From Bacteroidales bacterium UBA5536 (GTDB lineage: Bacteria > Bacteroidota > Bacteroidia > Bacteroidales > F082), in assembly GCA_002426795.1 (NCBI GenBank), contig DINQ01000024.1, positions 115,214 through 179,213 on the forward strand: 64,000 bases of DNA, given 5' to 3'. The translations under genes were made by a program, and so were the position numbers. The first letter of the stretch is position 1. Each line of letters opens with the position of its first letter. Shown here piece by piece: positions 59,272 to 64,000 of the stretch. Under the pieces are notes generated by a model. It did not search any database and was not told the DNA's origin. It worked only from the letters and a program-made list of their open reading frames with translations.

Positions 59272-59556
59272 GTGCAATCAGAAGAAAGTATCAAAATAAT
59301 TGAAAGGTTTTTTGAAGCCTTGGATCACATCATTGAAAGGGGTGACATAAGAGGAATTAAAACCTATTGCGATTTTTACAATATCGATAGGTGGAATTTA
59401 TACAAACAAAGAAAGAATCCTGAAAGAGGTTGGTTTGAAGTTAGATGGCTTGCACCACTTGTGAGGTACTACCATATCAATCCCAGGTGGCTGCTTACTG
59501 GTCATGGTCGGATGACAACTCTCCATGAGTCAAATAATCAAGAACTTTCCGATTAG
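59272..59556 (+). CDS. Small repressor-related HTH-like protein
   Basis: 94 residues from a GTG start 2 bp after the lipoprotein. INPRWLLTGHGRM is close to INFNWLVDGTGQM of the repressor, suggesting relationship to the same HTH family, though its own HTH is less clear. Its 3' end overlaps the convergent integrase gene by 62 bp. It may regulate integrase or lysogeny. Confidence 0.6.
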   Translation: MQSEESIKIIERFFEALDHIIERGDIRGIKTYCDFYNIDRWNLYKQRKNPERGWFEVRWLAPLVRYYHINPRWLLTGHGRMTTLHESNNQELSD

Positions 59557-60739
59557 CCTTGTCATTGAGTGACCAGTCCTTTTTAATATATAGGTCAGTT
59601 ACTTTCATTGTTTCATCAGAATGATTGAGTGCCTGATGTACTACATACTTGTCAATTCCACAATCATTAACAGCAATTGTTGCCCAACTATGTCTTGCTG
59701 CATAGTATTTTAGATCTTCTATCCCAGTTAGATTACCAATTTCGATCAACCCTTTGTTAATTGCCCTATTTAAGTTCAGGTGATCAGAATATAACTTATG
59801 AAAGACGCTCTTATTCTTAATTAGGTACTTTTCGAGAATTTCCTTTGCCTCAGGTTCAACCTTTACACTAATCTCAGCCCTGTCTTTTCTTCTGCTTCTG
59901 GTTTTTTGCCTTTCATAAGTGATTCGACCGTCCTTAATTTCTACTCCTTTATATAAGTCGACGGAATTTATTCCCAAAAGACAAAAGCTGATCAAAAAAC
60001 AATCCTTTGCCAGCTGACCACGCCTGGTTGACGGCAAAGAATCCCTAATTAATCTAATCTCCTCAATGCTCAAAGCTTTCTTTTTAGCAAGTTCTTCTGC
60101 CGGCACTTTAAATTTCAAGAAAGGGTTAACACGAACCGGCATTACTTCAAGATCATCATCATTGAATTCAAGCTTTGCTTTATTCAATATTGCTTTGAAT
60201 ATTCCTGTATACAATGAAACAGCTCTTTTACCAACCTGAACTTTATTGTTTTTGAACGACCTGTTTCGAGCCGTTTTTAAGCTTTCAGCATAATCGAATA
60301 GCAATCTTGATGTCAGTTTATTAATCGGAAGACTTCTTTTTCCCAGGAAGTTTTCAAGGGAATTGATCGCAGATTGATAAGTTCGTGCAGTCCCTTTCTT
60401 TCCTTCTCCAGTCATCCTTGCAATGACTTTTTCAGCGTAGGCAAAAAAGTCGATGTCTTGTTCAACAGGCCTAACGATATATTCCATTATCTGGTCTATG
60501 GTCATCGATTGGGTCCTGACCCCAAGCTCCTGAATTCGTTGTCTATAAGAATGCAATAGACTTTCTATTTCATCTTTAATACTTTGAGACTTAATGTTAC
60601 CGGATTTGGTAATGTCAGTTGGGAGAAGGTAAATGTCAGTTGAGAATATTCTTCGTTGCCCGTCATGATGCAATTTGATCTTCACTCGAATAGTCCCATC
60701 AGATTTCTTATAGGGAAAGAAATACTTTAAAGTTGCCAT
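59495..60739 (-). CDS. int: Tyrosine integrase (IntDOT-like)
   Basis: 414 residues. An N-terminal SAM-like arm/core-binding part (about 1-215) precedes the catalytic domain. ARHS at 348-351 carries the catalytic Arg II, with His at 373 and the Tyr384 nucleophile (VTDLYIK). The position of Arg I is occupied by a non-Arg residue in LLGINSVDL (254-262), as reported for IntDOT of CTnDOT. It integrates at tRNA-Gly(CCC) next to its own attR. It is transcribed toward the interior and overlaps the gene below. Confidence 0.9.
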   Translation of the reverse strand: MATLKYFFPYKKSDGTIRVKIKLHHDGQRRIFSTDIYLLPTDITKSGNIKSQSIKDEIESLLHSYRQRIQELGVRTQSMTIDQIMEYIVRPVEQDIDFFAYAEKVIARMTGEGKKGTARTYQSAINSLENFLGKRSLPINKLTSRLLFDYAESLKTARNRSFKNNKVQVGKRAVSLYTGIFKAILNKAKLEFNDDDLEVMPVRVNPFLKFKVPAEELAKKKALSIEEIRLIRDSLPSTRRGQLAKDCFLISFCLLGINSVDLYKGVEIKDGRITYERQKTRSRRKDRAEISVKVEPEAKEILEKYLIKNKSVFHKLYSDHLNLNRAINKGLIEIGNLTGIEDLKYYAARHSWATIAVNDCGIDKYVVHQALNHSDETMKVTDLYIKKDWSLNDKANRKVLDYLTHGELSSDHDQ

Positions 60740-60754
60740 TCTGATAAGATTTTC

Positions 60755-60774
60755 TGCGCTGTTTTTGCGCTGTT
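60755..60774. repeat. Right arm-type integrase site candidate
   Basis: TGCGCTGTT occurs twice (60755-60763, 60766-60774), 11 bp apart, with the same orientation and near identical context as at 888-910 near attL. It is 92 bp inside attR and within the leader of int, so binding could also autoregulate int. Integrase binding is inferred. Confidence 0.6.
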
Positions 60775-60782
60775 TTGTGCCG

Positions 60783-60790
60783 CAAATATA
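60783..60790 (-). promoter_or_regulatory. Promoter -7 box of int
   Basis: The minus strand carries TATATTTG, a perfect match to TAnnTTTG, about 45 bp before the integrase start. No clear -33 TTTG is visible at the right distance, so strength is uncertain. The arm-site repeats lie just downstream of it, in the leader. Confidence 0.45.
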
Positions 60791-60811
60791 TATTTTTTAT
60801 GCAGAAAGTGC

Positions 60812-60848
60812 AGAAAAAGAAAACGGGCACTCCTTTCGAAATGCCCGT
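60812..60848 (-). terminator. Phage-supplied terminator after tRNA-Gly
   Basis: On the minus strand ACGGGCA and TGCCCGT form a 7-bp stem with a 12-base loop, followed by TTTCTTTTT. It lies just inside attR, downstream of tRNA-Gly and upstream of int. It replaces the host terminator moved to the left end by integration and insulates int from tRNA transcription. Confidence 0.8.
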
Positions 60849-60865
60849 ATTATCAAGTTTTTCAG

Positions 60866-60912
60866 TGAGCGGGCAATGGGGCTCGAACCCACGACCCTCA
60901 GCTTGGGAAGCT
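60866..60912. other. attR
   Basis: 47-bp copy identical to 779-825, here as part of the complete tRNA-Gly gene (anticodon loop to discriminator). The exact exchange point cannot be placed within the identity. Confidence 0.95.
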
Positions 60913-60939
60913 AATGCTCTACCACTGAGCTATGCCCGC
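60868..60939 (-). tRNA. tRNA-Gly (anticodon CCC), phage integration site
   Basis: The minus strand folds as a 72-nt cloverleaf: acceptor GCGGGCA with TGCCCGC, D-arm TAGCTCAGTGGTAGAGC, anticodon loop TTCCCAA giving CCC, T-loop TTCGAGC. The 3' half belongs to attR, so the phage restores the gene on integration. CCA is not encoded. Confidence 0.95.
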
Positions 60940-60948
60940 TTGTGCCTG

Positions 60949-60977
60949 CAAAATTAATCAATTTGTGAATTGACCAA
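60949..60977 (-). promoter_or_regulatory. Promoter of tRNA-Gly
   Basis: The minus strand has TAATTTTG (60949-60956), a perfect TAnnTTTG box, with TTGG (60974-60977) 17 bases upstream. It starts about 10 bp before the tRNA. Confidence 0.55.
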
Positions 60978-61070
60978 TCAGATTTTTTCGCGGAAAAAGC
61001 CATTGCAAAAACCTCCTTTCATCGCTTTCGATTTTGTGTTATCTTCGCTTATCCGAAGCCTTGATCTAAT

Positions 61071-61811
61071 ATGTCGGTCCCTGATTTCATTTTCATCGCC
61101 TTACTCCTGCTCTTTGCGGTCCTGGCTGCCTATGCTGTTGCAGATAGCCGCAAGGGTACGGGTCGGCTGCCGGAGACTTGGGTTGATGCCATTAAAAACA
61201 AGCATGTTCCTCAGGTCTTATTGGAATACTACCGCCAATACACCGACAAGCAACGGTTTTTCCTTTTTTGGTTGCACGCGAAACGGCTTGAAAAAGAAGG
61301 CATTGTAGGCGATTTTGCGGAACTGGGTGTGTATAAGGGAGACACCGCCAAATTACTGCAGCTGTTAGCCCCGGAACGTAAACTACATCTCTTCGATACG
61401 TTTCTTGGTTTTACCAACGAGCACCTTTCTGCTGAAAAAGGTCCCGCTACCAGATACAGCAGCAATAGCTTTGCCGACACCAGTCTTGATCTGGTGAAGA
61501 CCAAACTGGGCGAAAATCCTCAAATTGTCTATTATGCGGGGAATTTTGCAGATGTTTGCCATCAGGCTGCCGGGCATCAGTTTGCACTTGTAAGCCTTGA
61601 TGTTGACCTGGCTATCCCAACAGCTGAAGGGCTTTCTTTTTTTTACCCAAGACTGGTTCACGGCGGCGTGCTTATTGTGCACGACTACAACACAAAATGG
61701 CCTGCCTTGATGGAAGCAGTCGATCAGTTTCTACACAGCATTCCTGAGCAGGCAGTTTTAATCCCGGATCGTGATTCGAGTCTGGTGATTGTAAAAAACA
61801 AAGTCGTCTAA
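61071..61811 (+). CDS. TylF/MycF-like SAM methyltransferase (host)
   Basis: 246 residues. A single N-terminal transmembrane segment (about 6-26) precedes a domain with GDFAELGVYKGDTAKLLQL, LHLFDTF and ALVSLDVDLAIPTAEGLSFF, characteristic of macrocin O-methyltransferase-like (TylF) proteins, and a metal-binding HDYN. It probably methylates a sugar or surface glycan at the membrane. A TATCTTCG box (61040-61047) before it may be its promoter. It converges on the sanA-like gene with a 4-bp overlap. Confidence 0.8.
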   Translation: MSVPDFIFIALLLLFAVLAAYAVADSRKGTGRLPETWVDAIKNKHVPQVLLEYYRQYTDKQRFFLFWLHAKRLEKEGIVGDFAELGVYKGDTAKLLQLLAPERKLHLFDTFLGFTNEHLSAEKGPATRYSSNSFADTSLDLVKTKLGENPQIVYYAGNFADVCHQAAGHQFALVSLDVDLAIPTAEGLSFFYPRLVHGGVLIVHDYNTKWPALMEAVDQFLHSIPEQAVLIPDRDSSLVIVKNKVV

Positions 61812-62482
61812 AGACTGTCGCGTCCAATTGGTATTTCTTCGCCCAGAAAACGGGGTTCGGTATGGTTGACGTACAAGTCGAGCATCAGCGCAACACGTGC
61901 AAAATACTCTCTCACCAACACTTTGTAAGCCCAGTCATGATCGGGGAAAGCAGCTGCAAATCCAATAGCGTCCATGTTGTTCTGGTGGGCGATATACAAG
62001 GCACGTTCCAGGTGAAAGGCCTGTGAAATAATTGTGACTGTGTCCTGAAGAAAGACTTTCTTCGACCGGATGACCGAATCGAAGGTACGAAAACCAGCAT
62101 AATCCGGAATGACGCGATCTTCTGGTATACCGGCATTAACCAAATCTTGCTGCATCAGTCTGGGTTCGTTGTACGACAGGTATCGGTTATCGCCGCTTAC
62201 GATGATATAATCGATTTTTTTCGCTTCGAACAAAGCCACTGCCGCAGCTATGCGGTTGCTATAGAACAGGTTTTGATTGCCGTTCGTGACATATTTGCTG
62301 GTCCCGAGCAACAAACCCGTTTTGCGGTAAGGCACCTCATCAATATGATAATAAATGAACTGCTGACTTTGCCTGGATACATAGCAGTTAATCGCCCACA
62401 ACGTAACTACCAGAAAAATCAAGCCAAAGCCTGAAATAACCAGCAGCCGCCTGATCCATATTGTCCATTGGCGATGTTTCAT
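61808..62482 (-). CDS. sanA: SanA/YdcF-like DUF218 protein (host)
   Basis: 224 residues. An N-terminal transmembrane segment (about 13-35) is followed by a periplasmic DUF218 domain: LLLGTSKYVTNGNQNLFYSN, YIIVSGDN, ERALYIAHQNNM and EYFARVALMLDLY. SanA contributes to envelope barrier function in E. coli. Host gene; the symbol is by family resemblance. Confidence 0.75.
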   Translation of the reverse strand: MKHRQWTIWIRRLLVISGFGLIFLVVTLWAINCYVSRQSQQFIYYHIDEVPYRKTGLLLGTSKYVTNGNQNLFYSNRIAAAVALFEAKKIDYIIVSGDNRYLSYNEPRLMQQDLVNAGIPEDRVIPDYAGFRTFDSVIRSKKVFLQDTVTIISQAFHLERALYIAHQNNMDAIGFAAAFPDHDWAYKVLVREYFARVALMLDLYVNHTEPRFLGEEIPIGRDSL

Positions 62483-62493
62483 CTTTTTTAGGT

Positions 62494-62706
62494 TTATCCA
62501 CCCGAAATCAAGTGCATTACCTCTACTTTGTCGCCGTCTTTTACCACGGCTTTATCTCTGTCGGGTATGCGTACAAGCTTTCCGTTGATCTTGGTAACCA
62601 ATAGTTTAAATGTAAAATTCTTATATTGAATCAATTCATTGAGCGTGAGTTGATCAGCTTCGATGGTTTCTTTACGGTTATTCAGCGTGATGTCCATGTT
62701 AGTCAT
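62494..62706 (-). CDS. ThiS/MoaD-like sulfur carrier (host)
   Basis: 70 residues with a ubiquitin-like fold pattern and the C-terminal GG of sulfur carriers (HLISGG). It overlaps the ThiF-like gene by 8 bp. Because the AOR gene is divergent next to them, the pair more likely supplies sulfur for tungsten/molybdenum pterin synthesis than thiamine; that is inference. Confidence 0.8.
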   Translation of the reverse strand: MTNMDITLNNRKETIEADQLTLNELIQYKNFTFKLLVTKINGKLVRIPDRDKAVVKDGDKVEVMHLISGG

Positions 62707-63310
62707 TTTTAAGGAGCAGTTCGAGCGCTAAATTGGCCTGCATATTGGCCACGATCGCAACCCGGGGTCCAAGCGGCGGCATTTCGGCGCTGATTTCACT
62801 TTCAAAATCACCACAAATATACACCCTGTCGTCCCATTGTTCCTGACGCAGTTTTTCGAATCCACCAAAGCCTGCCATACCATTTCCCATGATGAGATAT
62901 TGACCAGTATTGACACTGAGGAAAGACTCCAACAACTGCTGTTTGGCTTCAGCCTGGTCAAAGGCTTCGATGATCAGATCGCAGCTGGCAAAATGAGTCA
63001 GCATGGTTTCTTCGCTGAGTTTTTCAGCAAACACTTCAATCTGCAAAGTGGGATCAATCAGCAACATATTGCTTTTCAAGGCATCTGTCTTTAGCAAACC
63101 AATCTGATGTCTGAAAAAATACTGCCTGTTCAGGTTACTTTCATCCACCACATCAAAATCGACCAGTACAAACGACTTTACACCCACACGAGCCAGCGAT
63201 ACGGCAGCATTGCTACCCAATCCTCCGCATCCGGCTATACCCACTTTTTTGCCCTTGAGCTTCACGCGAATGGTTTTCGTTTGCATGTTTTCTTGTTTTA
63301 TGTTCGCCAA
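62699..63310 (-). CDS. ThiF/MoeB-like adenylyltransferase (host)
   Basis: 203 residues. GIAGCGGLGSNAAVSLARVG is the nucleotide-binding loop and VLVDFDVVDESNLNRQYFF the adenylation motif, followed by a truncated C-terminal part without the CXXC zinc sites of longer homologues. It adenylates the ThiS/MoaD-like protein. The start may be Met9 (63286) if the first eight residues are not used. Confidence 0.85.
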   Translation of the reverse strand: MANIKQENMQTKTIRVKLKGKKVGIAGCGGLGSNAAVSLARVGVKSFVLVDFDVVDESNLNRQYFFRHQIGLLKTDALKSNMLLIDPTLQIEVFAEKLSEETMLTHFASCDLIIEAFDQAEAKQQLLESFLSVNTGQYLIMGNGMAGFGGFEKLRQEQWDDRVYICGDFESEISAEMPPLGPRVAIVANMQANLALELLLKND

Positions 63311-63508
63311 AACAGGTCAAATGGCTTAGCGAAGCTACTAAAAACTTTTGTGTTGCGAAACTTCGGAAAAGCCGTCATATTTAAATCCATTCTAAATATC
63401 TGTTTAAACCTGTACGATGCAAAGAGTTAGTGCAGAATTGTCCGATATGCATAAAAATACATATTGCTAAATTTGAACCATTTAGCTACAGTTTTCAGGA
63501 AGAAAAAG

Positions 63509-63516
63509 TATTTTTG
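63509..63516 (+). promoter_or_regulatory. Promoter of the AOR gene
   Basis: TATTTTTG is a perfect match to TAnnTTTG, about 33 bp before the start at 63549. A second box TAAATTTG occurs at 63468-63475. Which is used is not known; no good TTTG element is at the expected distance. Confidence 0.5.
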
Positions 63517-63548
63517 TGAAAAATATAACAAACGTAAAAAAGTCAAAT

Positions 63549-64000
63549 ATGGAGATCGCAGAAATCAAAAAGAGCCACGAAACGATCGAAAGCTGGCCAT
63601 ACAAGTTTACTCCTCTCGAAAGAGGTTATACCGATAAAATCCTGCATGTTGACCTGAGTAAGAGCAAGATGACAGAAAAATCGGTGCCTGCTGTCATGAA
63701 AGAGAAGTTCATTGGCGGACGCGGTTATGGGTTGCGCCTGCTTTGGGATGCCACCAAACCCGACACCCAGTGGAATGATCCCGAAAACGAAATCGTGATC
63801 TCATCAGGTCCGATTGGCGGCATCACGCAATATTCCGGTAGTGGAAAATCGATCTGCGTCTCCCTCTCACCTCAAACCAATTCGGTGATGGACAGCAACG
63901 TAGGCGGTTTCTTTGGTCCCTTCCTCAAGTTTTCGGGCTTCGACGCCATCGAATTGCAAGGCAAAGCCACCGAAGACGTGATCGTATTTATTGATGGCGT
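63549..64000 (+). CDS. Aldehyde ferredoxin oxidoreductase, N-terminal part (truncated by window)
   Basis: 150 codons are visible and the frame is open to the window end. GGRGYGLRLLWD, ENEIVISSGPIGG and FFGPFLKFSGFDAIELQGKA match the N-terminal domain of tungsten-dependent AOR-family enzymes. These oxidise aldehydes with ferredoxin as acceptor. The divergent ThiS/ThiF-like pair fits cofactor synthesis. Substrate cannot be told. Confidence 0.85.
   Translation, partial: MEIAEIKKSHETIESWPYKFTPLERGYTDKILHVDLSKSKMTEKSVPAVMKEKFIGGRGYGLRLLWDATKPDTQWNDPENEIVISSGPIGGITQYSGSGKSICVSLSPQTNSVMDSNVGGFFGPFLKFSGFDAIELQGKATEDVIVFIDG

Larger units (their letters stand above)
779..60912. mobile_element. Integrated siphovirus-like prophage (about 60 kb)
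   Basis: The element is bounded by two identical 47-bp repeats within tRNA-Gly(CCC) sequence and carries an integrase next to the right end. It has a repressor, early recombination and replication genes, terminase, portal, capsid, tail tube, tape measure, fibres and lysis genes in standard order, nearly all on the minus strand. Each expected head and tail module has a candidate gene and no obvious inactivating mutation was seen, so the prophage could be functional. A defence cargo island (about 24.7-33.3 kb, A+T-rich) splits the morphogenesis operon and a DGR sits in the fibre region. Confidence 0.95.

Noticed and set aside
1..64000. CRISPR array or insertion sequence
   Set aside because: No regularly spaced repeats and no transposase gene with inverted repeats were found.

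Overview
The window is a piece of a Bacteroidota (Bacteroidetes) chromosome carrying one complete-looking prophage of about 60 kb. Signs of the phylum are promoters of the TAnnTTTG (-7) type before tRNA genes and host genes, Bacteroidota-type protein families (FISUMP/DUF1566 domains, DUF4373 replication proteins, an IntDOT-like integrase) and overall protein style. Host DNA flanks the prophage. On the left are tRNA-Val(UAC) and a small membrane protein (1-779). On the right are tRNA-Gly(CCC), a TylF-like methyltransferase, a SanA-like protein, and a ThiS/ThiF-like pair divergent from an aldehyde ferredoxin oxidoreductase gene cut by the window end (60.9-64.0 kb).

The prophage lies between two identical 47-bp repeats (779-825 and 60866-60912) that match the 3' half of tRNA-Gly(CCC). 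Integration therefore used the tRNA gene, which is rebuilt intact at the right end. From right to left, on the minus strand: integrase; a lysogeny region on the plus strand (repressor, lipoprotein, small HTH-like protein); an early operon (Cro-like and LuxR-like regulators, HU-like protein, Sak4-like ATPase, RecB-like and DnaQ-like nucleases); a non-coding tRNA-like/structured RNA region; ParB, HNH and SNF2-like genes; replication genes (DUF4373 initiator, DnaC-like loader, VRR-NUC, stand-alone DnaA domain IV); an RNAP alpha-CTD-like protein; a sodium:solute symporter; two PAPS-reductase-like/ParB-like pairs; terminase, portal and MuF genes; then, after a cargo region, scaffold, capsid, connectors, tail tube, frameshift-type tail chaperone, a 1265-aa tape measure, tail tip, fibres and a lysis cassette that ends at a terminator near 919-952. 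Tail genes indicate a long-tailed siphovirus-like particle.

Two regions stand out. First, a diversity-generating retroelement (DGR) sits among the tail-fibre genes. It has a 491-aa target protein with a variable repeat at its C-terminus (8741-8856), a 116-bp template repeat (8544-8659) and a DGR-type reverse transcriptase (7433-8431). All 20 differences between the repeats fall at template adenines, so the phage very probably hypermutates its receptor-binding tip. Second, a visibly A+T-rich defence island (about 24.7-33.3 kb) interrupts the morphogenesis operon between MuF and scaffold. It holds a SymE-like protein, an m4C-type methyltransferase + nuclease-like + MORC/MutL-like GHKL ATPase triad, a coupled EcoRI-type methyltransferase and DUF262-HNH nuclease, and a NACHT NTPase.

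Other unusual cargo: a palindromic PAPS reductase-ParB-ParB-PAPS reductase cluster beside a symporter (possible DNA or nucleotide modification), a free response-regulator receiver domain inside the lysis cassette, a glycosyltransferase-methyltransferase fusion coupled to a collagen-like fibre, and paired integrase arm-site candidates at both prophage ends.
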